Positions 1 to 12,551 are shown, counted from the stretch's first letter. The stretch is 64,000 bases of DNA from Enoplolaimus lenunculus (GCA_030248215.1 JASANG010001107.1:186001-250000), one strand, 5' to 3'. A program made the numbers and translations. Notes: a model not told the origin generated them from the sequence alone.

Positions 1-2341
1 GAAATGAGACGATCTTGGTCTCATTTTACTCCCCCCAACACGGCAAAAAATGTGCTTATCCGTTCTAACGTCTCCGTTTTTTGAACAGATTTAGTGCTGT
101 GCTCTTTTGTAATGTTTTGTAAAATGTCATTTTTTTAAAAAATTGAATGCGGTTAAAATGTGGAGAATTGTATGCTCTGTATATCATGTAACCAGCAATA
201 AGTGTTATATACGTACTATTATTAATAAGCTTAGTGCATGTACGCTCAATCATCTATATTACTGCTCCACTTTTTCCTTAAAGTTATTTCAATAACTGGT
301 TGTAGCTATATTAACATGCTACCTTTAGTTTTAAAACGCTGACTATGTATAACACACAGAGTGTAAAAATATGCCCCAATATTAAGCATGCATTAGATCA
401 GGCCATCGTTAGAAACAGTAGTAAAAATGTGGAATGTAGTATGACCCCACCCCCGGGACCCCCAGAAAATATAATCGTCACTTTTTAATATTTATACGTT
501 GTTGGCAACAAAACCAAAATTAATCTGTTATTTTATTAAGCGGGTTAACCTAGCTCACGCAACTGGGATATAGATGTGGATACGTATGATCTCCCAGAAA
601 CATTTTTATCACCGCCCGGAAATTTAATTTCACAGTGTTTTTAGTTGTAATCCACAGATTTGCGCAGTTTTCGAACGTTGGATAACTAGTGTCTAGGATA
701 GCCAGTGTCTAACGTGTTGTTTCTGTTGATTGTTGCAATGAGCGATATTTTTCTAAAAAATTGCGTTCTTCCGGTGAGGAGATCAAATTTAGGTTTTCGC
801 CGGAAAATCACTTTTTTAAAAATTCAGCACCTTTTAAACATAAACCAAAGATTGTGGGGGTGATCATAATCATCTGCCGGAATCACCACACGTTTCGAAA
901 TGTGACACAAGATATGCGTTGATTCTATTCCTCAAACTGCCTGTATGATGCAATAGCTGTGCACTTTCACTATTCGTATATATTTTGTCTTAGAACAAAA
1001 TCTAGTCGTTTAGGCAATAACAAAAATTTTCACAAACCACAACGTTCTTTATACCAACTTCTTGAGTGAGATGAGCCAGCGACGGATGAATAAAAGAATC
1101 TTTGTTTGGGCTCTAGTTTGAAAGCTTATGTTAATGTAGCGTCCACAAAAAACCACATTGCAGGAAAACCAACCATTAGTTGTAAAACTTGTAAACATGT
1201 AAAATTCCGAGGGGAACAATATTTGAGTTTTTACTCCATAACTTTTTATCTAATTGCAAAACCATATTCCACAATCGTTTCAATTCAAATTCCTGTTGCT
1301 GTTTCCGACTATTTAATATAGTTCGTGTTCAATCGTTTCAATTCAAATTCCTGTTGCTGTTTCCGACTATTTAATATAGTTCGTGTTAGAACCCTGCGAA
1401 TAACAATACTATTGTATATGTCGTAAAACAATCTCGAATCAAACTGCTTTACATTTCCTTTAAAAAAGGAGTTTTTACAATCGTTGCGGCATCATTCTGT
1501 TTCGCATGTCGCTGCACAGCCAAGTTGCTGTGCTCCATTTAAATAGTCGCTCACTATACTTAGTAAAATGGAGTATGCATCTCTCGCAAAGGCGCACACC
1601 TAAGTTTGCGAGACCAAAACCTGCCAAATACTGAAATCCCCAACCCTGTCCGGCTCCAGGTCCGGTAAATTACAATCCGTTTGCACAATCGCTCCACATG
1701 AGAATACCAAAAATATAAACGCACGTATGTATAGAAGAGAAAATAATTCAAGACAAAGTTTTAGACTTTTAGCGAAGGGTACTCCCTCATGAAGATTACC
1801 GAAGTAAAGTAGGCATAAATAACTACACTGCAAAGCTCAACGAATTCCCAATAAATACCGGTGCCGTATAGTTCGATATACAGTTCAGAAAGTTGCCACA
1901 ACACGATATTAAAGTAGTACCTGTTTCATCAAAAAGTTAAACTAAATCACGCTAATTTATTTCACACTACTGCAACAATACCTTATACATACTTTGTTTC
2001 TACTACAAGCTTACTATTAACTGTGCTTTTTGAAGCACTTCTTTGACAGTTCGAACCGAGTTCACAACGAAGCATTGGGTTTTCCTGAAAAATTATGAAA
2101 TAATATAGTTATACTTTGGTAGATAGTATGTACGTATATACGTACGTATTTTTTTAGTAACAAATAACACGCGGCAACGTAAAATACCGGAGCCGAAACT
2201 CGATTGCCACCAACGCAGATAACGTATATTCGGTCGAATCCAACTAGCCAAGTATCCACTTGTTTAGCCAGTTATTTAGACGTAAAGCTCTTTGTGAAAT
2301 TGCCTATTCGGTGGCTTGGTTTCACCGGCCCATATATAGAT
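1..2341. other. intergenic sequence, no gene seen
   Basis: I see no supported gene here. The open frames are short, lack recognisable domains and do not join with matching splice sites. The only clear structure is a 58-bp tandem duplication at 1272-1387. Confidence 0.6.
1272..1387. repeat. 58-bp tandem duplication
   Basis: Two nearly identical 58-base copies lie head to tail (1272-1329 and 1330-1387). Each begins CAATCGTTTCAATTC and ends TATAGTTCGTGTT. The near identity implies a recent duplication. No coding role is apparent. Confidence 0.9.
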
Positions 2342-2496
2342 CAGGGGCAGAACGTTTTTCTGTGGGACTGCAATTTTCGCTTGGTTTAGGCTTAGGCTTA
2401 AGCTTAAATTTAAGGGTATGCTCGTTTTTCGTTTAGGCTTAGGCTTACGCTTAGGTTTAGGCTTACGAATATGTTTATAATATTGTTCCGCCCCTG
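2342..2496. mobile_element. foldback element with TTAGGC-like hexamers (family C)
   Basis: This 155-bp element starts CAGGGGCAGAACG and ends GTTCCGCCCCTG, so its ends are inverted repeats. Its interior is almost entirely degenerate copies of the hexamer TTAGGC (TTAGGC, TTACGC, TTAAGC, TTAGGT). The same ends and filling recur near 11.27, 17.30, 18.36 and 33.15 kb. The CAGGGGC start resembles hAT-type ends, but no clear 8-bp target duplication flanks this copy, so the superfamily is only suggested. Confidence 0.75.
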
Positions 2497-2944
2497 TTTT
2501 TTACATTGGCCGTTTCATCGTACTTCTGTTAACAATAAGTTACAGATATTGTGATTCAGTGACTTGAACTGTAAATTGTTGGTTGCTGCGTGAATTCCTA
2601 TTTGAGTTTAGATTTCCCATGAACAATGTTCTGGTTGCTTGTTTGGTTACCTTTTGTTCGATCCGTTTAGTGTGTAGTGTTGAGACGCTGTGCTCGTATT
2701 TGGAGTATGTGGATTGGCGTTGGAATTAGTTTTCTTAAGTGTAGAGTTAGACAGCGTTACAACCGGCCGCGTCTTTTTACAGGAGAGTGAAAGTTCCAAC
2801 AAGCCGCATAATATACGGACGTTACACACCCAATACTTTGCAAATCCGTCTCTTTATGTAATCAAGGGCGTCCACACGGGGGATATTAGGTGGCTGTTCC
2901 CCCCAATTTGGTTGGTTCTCCACTCTCAAATAGACTCGGGATAC

Positions 2945-4075
2945 AACTGTACCCGTGTTTTGAATGAAAAAATTTGCAGTTTTATAAAATGTATTAAAAT
3001 GCAGTGATATGCAAGTCAGCTGCGGCTGCCAATGCCGCAGATGTGCAGAGGGGAGTGACAGATGGCGCAACCCCAACTACGGAAATCTTTGTTTCCATCA
3101 CCCGATCTAACAAATTTTGTACAATCTGAAAATAATTTAATTTGTATCCCATTGACATATTATCCCACAGAAAGCTTGCAGCGGTCCCGTTTTCCAATTT
3201 GTCAAAACACTCCTGTCCCGTTTTCCGAGCAAAAAATTGCAACTGTCCCGTTTTCCGTTTGCCCGAGATTAATCTGTACCAATTTTCCAGTGACAATTTG
3301 CAGCTGTCCCGTTTTCTATTTGCCCGTAACAAACCTTTCCCGGTCTTCTATCGAAAAAATTGCAACTGTCCCGTTTTTCTATTTGCCCGAAACAGGCTGT
3401 CCCATTATCGAATTTTTCAAACGAAAATCTACAGCTGCCCGGTTTTCACCATTTGACCAAAACCAACCTGTCCCGTTTTTTCGTTTTAGCGAAAAATTGT
3501 AGCGGTTCCGTTTTCATTGATTTTTCGATCAATTCCACATCCCCTCGTTCAGAAATTTTCAACTCTACCCGTGCTTTGAATGAAAAAATTTGCAGTTTTA
3601 TGAAATGTATTAAAATGCAGTGATATGCAAGCCAGCTGCGGCTGCCAATGCCGCAGATGTGCAGAGGGGAGTGACAGATGGTCAACCCCAACTACGGAAA
3701 TCTTTCTTTCCATCACCCGATCTAACAAATTTTGTACAATCTGAAAATAATTTAATTTGTATCCCATTGACATATTTTCTCACAGAAAGCTTGCAGCGGT
3801 CCGTTTTCCAATTTGTTAAAACACTCCTGTCCCGTTTTCCGAGCAAAAAATTGCAACTGTCCCGTTTTCCGTTTGCCCGAGATTAGCCTGTACCAATTTT
3901 CCAATGACAATTTGCAGCTGTCCCGTTTTCTATTTGCCCGAAACAGGCTGTCCCATTATCGAATTTTTCCAACGAAAATCTACAGCTGCCCGGGTTTCAC
4001 CATTTGACCAAAACCAACCTGTCCCGTTTTTTCGTTTTAGCGAAAAATTGTAGCGGTACCCTTTTCTCAACCTGT
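2945..4075. repeat. 616-bp segmental tandem duplication at the head of the minisatellite
   Basis: The block from about 2945 is repeated from about 3561. The motif ACCCGTG(T/C)TTTGAATG occurs at 2951 and 3567, an offset of 616. Both copies contain the same unique lead-in (GATATGCAAG, then GCTGCGGCTGCCAATGCCG) before running into minisatellite units. The second copy lacks about one unit, since the offset falls to 551 at its end. The lead-in was therefore duplicated together with minisatellite units. Confidence 0.85.
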
Positions 4076-5140
4076 CCTGTTTTCCCGTGTTCCCAGCAAA
4101 CAATTGTAGCTGTCCCATTTTCAATTTGTCCGAAGCAGGCCTGTCCCATTGTCACATTTTCCCAACGAAAATTTACAGTTGTCCCGTTTTCCCATTTGCC
4201 CGAGACAAACCTGTCCCGCTTTTTCGTTTTCCCAGCGAAAATTTGCATCTGTCCCGTTTCCCATTTGCCCAAAGCAGGCATGTCAAATTGTTCTGTTTTC
4301 CCAGCGAAAATTTGCAGCTGTTCCGATTTCCAATTTGTCCGGAACAAACTTCTCCCGTTTTCCCAGCGAAAAATGGCAGCTATCACATTTTTCCGATTGC
4401 CCGAAACAAGCCTGTTCCATTGTCCCTTGCAGCTGTCCTGTTTTTCATTTGACCCGAAACACACCTGTCCAGTTTTCCAGTGTTCCGAGCAAACAATTGC
4501 AGCTGTCCCGTTATCCCATTTGTCCGAAACAGGCCTGTCACATTGTTCCATTTTCCCAGCGAAAATTTACAGCTCTCCTGTTTTCCTTTGCCCGAAACAA
4601 ACCTGTTCTGTTTTCCCGTGTTCCCAGCAAACAATTGTAGCTGTCTCATTTTCAATTTGTCCGAAGCAGGCCTGTTCCATTGTCACATTTTCCCAACGAA
4701 AATTTACAGTTGTCCCGTTTTCCCATTTGCCCGAAACAAACCGGTCCCGTTTTTTCGTTTTCCCAGCGAAAATTTGCATCTGTCTCGTTTCCCATTTGCC
4801 CAAAGCAGGCATGTCAAATTGTTCTGTTTCCCAGCAAAAATTTGCAGCTGTTCCGATTTTTAATTTGCTCGGAACAAAGTCATGTGAAAATTTGCAGCTG
4901 TTCTGTCTTCCATTTGCACGCAACAAACCTGTCCTGCTTCCCGTTTTCCTAGCAAAAAATGGCAGCTGTCCCGTTTTCCCGTTTTTCCGAAACCGACCGG
5001 TCCCATTGTCCCATTTTCCCTACAAAAATTTGCAGCTGTCCCGTTTCCCTAATTGCCCGAAGCAAACCTGCCCCGTTTTTTCGTTTCACAGCGAGAATTG
5101 CAGCTATTCCATTTTTCCGTTTGCCCGAAACAGGCCTTAT
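3170..5140. repeat. about 70-bp minisatellite array (CCCGTTTTCC / TTTGCCCGAAACA)
   Basis: This stretch of about 2 kb is built from diverged tandem units of roughly 70 bases. They alternate GCAGCTGTCCCGTTTTCC, TTTGCCCGAAACA, CCTGTCCCGTTTT and CCCAGCGAAAATTTGC. A higher-order repeat of about 532 bases is visible: 4068-4338 recurs at 4600-4866 with few changes. The units carry almost no stop codons in several frames on both strands, so long open frames arise passively, including 395 codons at 4004-5191. I interpret it as non-coding satellite DNA. Confidence 0.9.
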
Positions 5141-5211
5141 TACACTATGCCAATGAGCTGTAAATGTGTGCAAGGGGGTGCCTTGACTTAGTTTAAATAT
5201 TTGCTTGTTTT

Positions 5212-5504
5212 TTAACCCTTTTCACATGAATATTTTCTATTTTCCCTTAGACCTACTTTTATGCTTGGATTCGAACTCCAGTGACTGGAGTGGGAGGCGT
5301 ATACCATCACCACTCAGCTATATTAGCTTGACGCTCGAGCCCGAGGGGGCTGTCGCGTCTTGTGGTGATTTAGTACTATGTATACGTGTGGCAATTGGTC
5401 AACACGGTGCGATATATTTTATTTAACGTATATACACTGCGCTGAGTTGCCTATAGGCAACTCAATGTGAGAAGGGGATAGATAGTAAACTGAAATTTTT
5501 CGCT
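5212..5504 (-). repeat. repeat D copy 1: TTAA-flanked inverted ends with tRNA-like A and B boxes
   Basis: This interspersed repeat is about 90% identical to 55145-55438. One end reads TTAACCCTTTTCACAT. The inverted partner ATGTGAGAAGGGG lies at 5466-5478, and homology between the copies continues about 26 bases past it to TTTTTCGCT. On the minus strand it contains TAGCTGAGTGGTGATGG (5304-5320) and GAGTTCGAATCC (5267-5278). These are close matches to the A and B boxes of RNA polymerase III promoters in tRNA genes. A perfect 22-bp palindrome sits at 5443-5464. It could be a piggyBac-like miniature element (TTAA target, CCCTTT end) or a tRNA-derived SINE. Confidence 0.7.
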
Positions 5505-5584
5505 GAAACGTTGCCTGATTTTAGTTGTGCGCACTATGTTGTGTATTGATATCTATGTATAAGTTCAACTCTGAATTAAAGGCG

Positions 5585-6032
5585 TACTGTAGTGACCCGA
5601 ATAAGAGGGGGGACTGTTATTTATTCGGCCTTTTCAGAGGGTACCGCCCTTGTTATTTGGTTACAGACTGTTATTTATTTTTAACCCACGCTCCGCCACC
5701 CTTCGTTACTGATATATTCGGCATTGCGGTTATCCGTTGAATTATACGTTTATTTGTCTTGTTTCAATAGCTTGAGCGATAATGCAAGGTTATACACAGG
5801 AATGTACTTTCAAAACTTAAGCACGCTTTAAAGTTTCGAACTCAAGTTTTGGTCCTGCAGTCATTTATGCGCTACAATTAGGGTTATTTGACATTTATGG
5901 ACTCTAATTAGGGTTTAGGGACTCTATCCGCTTTTACGGACTCTTATTAGAGGTACAGACACCAATTGATCCGGACTCAAAATGGGGACCCCCTTTTATT
6001 ACCCCTCCCCTCTTATTCGGGTCAATACAGTA
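5585..6032 (-). mobile_element. TIR element family A, inverted orientation copy
   Basis: This 448-bp element is bounded by TACTGTAGTGACCCGAATAA and its reverse complement TTATTCGGGTCAATACAGTA. The outer TA suggests a TA target duplication, as in Tc1/mariner-type miniature elements. There is no coding capacity. Orientation is set against the copy at 13,854: here the GGTACC-containing end comes first. Confidence 0.85.
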
Positions 6033-9000
6033 AACAAATTTTTATTTACGTTGCGTATTCAAATTAAGACAGTATGCATTGGGAATACCAGTAGTTTCCG
6101 ATGTTTTTTTATATCTACGAAATGCTAAACCTTTGCAAAAGCAGTTTTTTAATCTCGTTCACTTAACTGTGAGGGGCCTAGGCAACAATTTATCCTAAGG
6201 CCGGAGATGCTTTAGTCCAGTTGCACATATGTGCAACTACATGCATGTATATACTAGTTTTGTTTATTCACAACATATTCTTTTAAAATCTATAGATCAC
6301 ACTGATGAAGTGTGCCTTGTGCAATTTTTATGCGCACTTGCATCTTGCATTAATGCTTAGTAAATCAATTTATGATGTGCTGGTTTTTACAGCTATGAAT
6401 TTTGCCCGACAACGAGTATTAACCGCCTGTTGAATTTGAGTTTGCGTTTGAGGGGTAATTTTTTGAAATTGATGTTTTTAAGGGCAGAATCGAGGTAGGT
6501 TAAAAATGTAACTTGTATTGGTGACACTATAATTTTATGAATTCGGCGTAACTCGAAAGATTATTCTCTATTAATTCCTTAAATATCAGTAGTCACCTCC
6601 AGTGTTGTATTTTTGAGATTCTGGTAAAAATTAAATTCTTGGTGCGGTGACGCTTTTTTCATACCGCTTGGTAGAAAGATCTGAATTGATCTTGTGACTT
6701 GCGGGTATGTTTGTGAGCAAACGTAGACGGAAAGTGCATTACTGCTTATGTGAATGTTGCAGGGCCCAAAAATTGAGTTGAAATTGAATTTCTTTTATAA
6801 TCTAGTGCGCAATTTGTGTAAAATGCGCAGACACCGTTTTGAGGTTTGAGATGACACAAATCTACTGCTGAAGAAAATTTGATACATTCAATGTAATTTG
6901 ACATTGCATTATGGTGACTGACTTATGCACAGGGTGTTCTGAGATCCTAGCAAGCGTTGCATTTTTACAAGGATTGAAATGTGGGCTTACTGACATAAGT
7001 CATTTGAGTTTAACGTGAGATAAGGAATCTATATTGTGGAGACCTGAACTGATATTTAATTTTTCAAATGTTGACATGCACGTGACCGAAAGTGGAGTAT
7101 TTATTGCTCAATTGGGCTTGTGATTTTGTTGGATAGCGATGGGTGTTACCCCTGTTTAGCACGCTGGGAATGGCACTTGTGAGAGTTTGAGTGTTTGCTA
7201 AAACTCTGGAGTAGCCAAAACATTAAAAAAATTTTTAAATTTTAGTTTAAAAAGATCAAACATTTAAAATTTAGGTTTATTGTCAAATTCCTCAAAATTT
7301 TTAGTTAAGTTTCAGCTACAAATTATTTTAAAAATCCACTTTTCTGCGAATTTGTTAGATGTTGAACAGATTTTTAAAAATCTTAAAAGTTTCTAGCGAA
7401 TTCTAAGAATTTTGGCGTCCTTTCATAATTCAGCTATAAAAGCAACCTGCACTGTCCTTTGGGAGGGCATGCATGGTGTATTAAACCAAAACTCGACACT
7501 TATTACTTCGAAAACCATTTTTGTGTATTCTGATTAGTGACCGTTAACCTGCGAATATATCTAGAATATGCTTTAGAGGATCACGACCTCATCAAGCCCT
7601 GAGACCGATTTGTGTTGCGCCCCCTCTAACATTGATTGACGAAAACAAGAAATTAGGGTACAACGGATACTCGTTTCTGTTTCCGGTAAAAAGTGCTATC
7701 CGTTTCTATATCTTACAAATTTCGGTGCTTAAGGCATATTTTCTTCAAAATTTTAGGAAGCTTGGCGAATACTTGCACGTACCAATTGTGTTAATAGCTT
7801 AAATGAAATATCTTTGAAACTTAATACTTCAATATTTGTTTCTGGGTGCCGATATTTTAATCACTATCCGTTTTCGTTTGTGTTATTTTTAATATCCATT
7901 TGTACCCTGCAAGGACGCTTAATATATTTCTCTATCACATTGTTTGAAACTACACGTACAGGTTTCTTGAAGCGCGGACCCGCCATTCAAAATATAACGC
8001 TTTCGAGTTTGCGTGCCCTTGTGGCGTATATTTTTGAACGCTAAAATTTTTGCTCACCACTCCGTACATTTACGGCAGTCCGAGTTTACCAAATTTTATA
8101 TTTTTTTGTTTTCCTTAAGGGTCCAGGTTGATGAACCCAACTTTAAAATACCATCAACTCTGCTTTTCTGTTCAGCCATGACGTGTACGCAAAGCAACGC
8201 ACATCGCAATCATGAAACAACTCTTTGTTGACATATTCTTCAAAACTTACAGTATCGCGAAGAACATGATAACCTTACCACAAAACAAAAATTCTTGTTA
8301 TTTCAGCGAAATTCATTTGTCTAATGCATCTAGTAATAATCTTCCAACTTTTGATACATAGCTAAGAAATACTATGGCGTATAGAGGTTTGAGTCCAACG
8401 CAAATTCTGAGACATTTTCTGTCAGTACTGCAAAATTTAGAGCACCTGTTGTTTTCTCGAAGAAGTGAAAGTGTCCTTTTTAATTTGCGATGATTAGTTT
8501 TATTCGAATTCTGTAATATTTTGATTCTGAAATAACTTTAGACAGCTTTACCTTTGAGAATTAAGGCGAAACTTTGTATGTTTTTCTCGATCGGACTATT
8601 GTGTTAAAGTTATTCGTTCGTGCCTGGCGCCAAAGGGGCTCAGGAGGCTTATACACTGCTTGAAAATATTCACGTCCTTCCAGAGAGTTAGTTCAGCTTG
8701 TAAATCGTAAAATATTATCTGCATGTCGTAAAACAGCTGTGGCCCAATTTATACCTACTTTCTTGCCAGCAGTGAGTGTTCTGAATTGGTGTATTGCGAA
8801 TCTTGTTTCTTGTCTTGGCGATTCTTGTCTAATAAATATGTGTGGTCTAATCTAATAATTTTAACCATAACGTTATTGTACCAATCAAATATACAAATGC
8901 GAGCCGTGTATATACATTAAAATTTAAATTGAGTTTTGTTTCAAAGTAGAATGGTTGTCACGTAAACCTCAACTCTCAATTGCTTTAAAATTTTGCCACT

Positions 9001-9062
9001 TGGTCTGCAGCACGGTACGTATTTGCCACGAATTTGATTTTTCATTAAAATGAAAATTATAG
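6033..9062. other. intergenic sequence, no gene seen
   Basis: This is AT-rich unique sequence with no supported exon. At 7653-7715 there is a fragment resembling the GTGTAAC/CCGTTTC hAT-like family (GGGTACAACGGATACTCG followed by TTTCCGGTAAAAA) that is better preserved at 54,758-55,140. Otherwise I see nothing. Confidence 0.55.
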
Positions 9063-9510
9063 TACTGTACTATATTGACCCGAATAAGAGGGGGTAATAA
9101 GAAGGGGGTTCCCCTTTTTGAGTCCCATTCAATTGCAGTCCGTATCCGTAATAAGAGTCTGTAAGCTGACAGAGTCCCTAAATCTTAATTAGAGTCAATA
9201 AATGTCAATTATCTCTAATTGTAGTGCATAAATGACTCCAGGACCGAATAAAGTTGAGTTCGTAACTTTAAAGCGTACTTAAGGTTTGAAAGTACATTCC
9301 TATGTATAACCTTGCATTATCGCTCAAGCTATTGAAACAAGACAAATAAACGTTTAATTCAACGGATAGTTGCAATACCGAATATATCAGTAACGAAGGG
9401 CAGCGGAGGGCGGGTTAAAAATAAATAACAGTCTGCAACCGAATAACATGGGTACCCTCTGGAGAGGCCAAATAAACATCAGTCCCCCTCTTATTTGGGT
9501 CACTACAGTA
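9063..9510 (+). mobile_element. TIR element family A, first unit of a tandem pair
   Basis: The left end reads TACTGTACTATATTGACCCG and the right end GGGTCACTACAGTA. The interior matches the other family A copies (GTCCGTA, CAATTA, GGTACCCTCT, GAGGCCAAATAAA). The element runs directly into a second, more diverged copy beginning at the shared TA at 9509-9510. Confidence 0.85.
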
Positions 9511-9955
9511 CTGACCCGAGTAAAAGAAGGGAGCAACGGGCAATAAGAGGGTGTCTAAATTTTGAGTCCCTATCAATAATTCTCTGTAATCTGCATTCCC
9601 TTATTATAGTCAGTTGGTTGATAGAGTCTCTAAGTACTAATCTGTGTCCATAGAAGACCCCAATGCAGAAGAATGGCTTAGTCAGTCGGCTCGACAATGC
9701 AGCATAGACAACCAGCATAAACTTTAGAATCCAGAAAAAATGATTAACGGACGTGAAAACCAAGAAAAATGCTTTGCAGAAAGTAAGTTCTGCTCAAAAA
9801 AAAGAATATACAAGTGTGTGTTTGGTACAACTGTTAACATGAGCTGAATTAAAACAATAAAACAAAAGTCTGTAACCAAATAACATGGGGTATTCTCAAG
9901 AGAGGCAAAATAGATATCAGTCCACCCTTCTTATTCTGGTCACTCCACTATATTG
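9509..9955 (+). mobile_element. TIR element family A, second unit of a tandem pair, diverged
   Basis: It begins TACTGACCCGAGTAAAAG immediately at the end of the preceding copy and ends near TTATTCTGGTCACTCCA. It has the same orientation and internal order as its neighbour (ATTTTGAGTCCC near the start; TCTGTAACC, then AGAGGCAAAATAGATATCAG near the end), but it is much more diverged. The two copies therefore probably did not arise in a single recent duplication. Confidence 0.7.
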
Positions 9956-12551
9956 TGTCTCACAAAGTAATACCCATTAAAAATGCATAAACCGGCCTAC
10001 AAAAGCGCAACAGTCAAGAGGCAACTTGGAAGTAGTACCACGCCATAAGAATGCTTGCATTACAAAATCCACGCTTAATATATATCTTGACGCTTAATTA
10101 CATATTCGTAACGAACATATACGCTGTTAACGAACATATACGTTGTTTCAATGCTTTATTAACGTGGTTCGTGCAATTAAATAAAAATTTTCTTAATTAT
10201 TGCATGACAAAAATTTGAAAAAAAATAGCAAAATATGCGTGCACCGAATTCGACTAGACTTGCAGCAAACATTAAGAAACGGGATGCAGCTGCACCCGGT
10301 GGGTTTGGTAAGCACTGTTTGTATTGGTAGTAAGTACATGAACCCAAAAATTGCCAAGTCGCAACTGCAATAGTTTAATAATTTTTCACTGCAATCCACT
10401 TCAACAGCGGCAACCCATAGTATCTGGCGGTGCGTATAGAGCACGTTATTTGTCATGTTTTAACTATAGAAAGGTTTCGTAGATAATTAAAAGTGTTCTC
10501 GAAAATATATATACATGAAAACCACAATTCATTTCAGTGCAACTCAACTGTGTTTTGCGTGATGTACTTAATAATAATTTCGCAAAATATTTTCTTAGTA
10601 TTTCGCAATCACGAGCATCGAGCGTATAAACATGCTAAAGATTTTAAGATTCTCGGATAAAATAATCAATATTCTCGTATAAACCACGATAGATTACTTA
10701 GCTAGCCTAAGGTTGAAAAGTGCTGACTTAGATTTGGATTGCTTGTCAAATTTTATGCGACGAACTATGTATCATCGTGGCACAAACAAAACACAAAAGT
10801 GTGTCTGAATTCTGGAGCTCAAATTCCTTGCGATTAACTCTATGGTTAGGAGAGTATCAACTCTCTATAAGCCGCAGCGAATGAGAAGTTTAAGTCAAAC
10901 AATTTTCATATTAAACGAGTTCGAATTTTTTAATCAGAAAGAGTTGCATGCAATTTCGCGCAGATATTATATGTTTTTAAGCTAGGTGAATTTGTTAGGA
11001 TCTGTTTCTGTTTTGTTGATATTTAATTTGTTAAACGGTATACAGTTTTCGAGATAAGACGCTTTAAAATGATGATTATTCTTCAAATAAGCAATATTAA
11101 ATTGGTGCACCTTTGACTACATATTTGAAAACGGTTAGAAGGATATTTTGCAATTTACTTTGGCAAGTAGTCTGCCAGTACATCAAATATGGTGACAAAT
11201 TTCATTGGTTTTCGAGGTGCTACTTACCTTACAGTTTCATTATTCATACGGCTTACGTAAAGATCAAGGGCAGAGTGTTTTTCTGTGTTAATAAAAAAGA
11301 GTAAGCTTTCGTAAACCTGAACCTCGAATGCAACGCTTCTTTCGGGGCCCAAAATAGCGGAATTTATCATAATACTTCCGTATTTTTTCTAAACAAAAAA
11401 CAGACTGTCTCTATAGCGAACGGAAATTGTAAGGCTTTCCGTCTAAACGCGTTTTATTTGCACGTTTAGAATCCTTGACAGCACAATTTGCAGATTTGTA
11501 AAATTTTGCGTTTTTGTTGCACTAAAATTCACCTGTTCAAGTATCGGGCAGCTACAGCAAAATACCGTAAATATTTAATGACATCGTAATTCGTGGCAAA
11601 TGATGCGAAACAGTTTCAGCTTAGTCGACTGGTTAACAACGCAAAAAAGGCCAATGTAATGAACAAAGTCGTAACAGTAGTACAAGCATATTCCTGAACA
11701 TAAGCCCAAGCCTAAGCCCACGCGTATCCATGAGCTAATGCCAAAGTCTAAGCCTAAGTATGTGCAAAAATTGGTCTAAAGCTGAAGCTTACTCTTTTGA
11801 AGCCGCAGAAAAACGTTCCGCCCCTTATCTTTTCACGAGACGCAAATAGTATATATATATAAGGTTTCTGAGCTAACCGAGAGGTTTTGGTTTAATTCCT
11901 TCTTATCTGTTTTATCTTAAACTTTATGTCTACATAATGGTTTGACCGCGCAGCTGCGAAAGACAACTAAATTTTTAACATTTCTTTTAAGACCAGTACG
12001 GCAGTTGATCTTACCATTTCTATGCGCAACTTTGTATTTCTTTATGTTGAGTTTTTCAGCAGATTTGGTACATACAAAACGTTTCTTTTGATAATTATGC
12101 GACGATAAAATAGGAGGATATGTCAACGGAGGTGAAAAATACCGGAGTCGGAATGAAAGCCGGAGGACAACAAGTTTAGCCATAATCGGAGGTGAAACGT
12201 ATTTAGAAAGCTAATATGTAATGTTACGCTGTAATTTTCACAAGACTCTGTGAAATACTAAAAAATCGACAAACATGAATCGTATTATTACCAAATTTGC
12301 AAAGAACCTCCAGTAGGCCACCTTTCTGTTTTTAATATATCAGAACCACTGAGGAAAGCCGGTTCTGTGTATACCCAAGGCTGTATCCTGCTACAGATAT
12401 ATTAAAGTAATAAAAAGTAAATATGTTGACATGATTTCTAATATAATTGTCTCATAATTAAGGTTTCCATATTCAATGGAGTAATATTTATTCTTCATTA
12501 ATTCGCGTCACAAACTTCAGAAAAACTTAAGAGCCAATCAATTTTTCGGCT
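9956..12551. other. intergenic sequence, no gene seen
   Basis: No exon can be supported. A short direct repeat (AACGAACATATACG, twice) lies near 10,112-10,150. A large family C foldback element occupies 11,265-11,826. Confidence 0.55.
11265..11826. mobile_element. foldback element family C, long copy (about 560 bp)
   Basis: The left end is CAAGGGCAGAGTGTTTTTC and the right end is the reverse complement of AGGGGCGGAACGTTTTTCTG. The similarity of the two ends extends inward through AAAAGAGTAAGCTT, so the inverted repeats are about 45 bases long. The right inner part holds degenerate TTAGGC-type hexamers (AAGCCCAAGCCTAAGCCC). The central part is unrelated to the 155-bp copy at 2342. This suggests that short family members are deletion derivatives of longer ones. 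Confidence 0.7.

Noticed and set aside
2386-2475. Interstitial telomere array
   Set aside because: The TTAGGC-like hexamers are degenerate, vary in register and are bounded by the inverted ends of a foldback element. They are not a run of pure telomere repeats.
4004-5191. 395-codon open frame and several other long frames on both strands over the minisatellite
   Set aside because: All arise from a stop-poor tandem unit. The peptides are repetitive in every frame and no frame is favoured, so coding is not supported.
5263-5329. A functional tRNA gene on the minus strand
   Set aside because: A and B boxes are present, but the T stem pairs poorly, no acceptor stem closes, and the sequence is part of a two-copy interspersed repeat.
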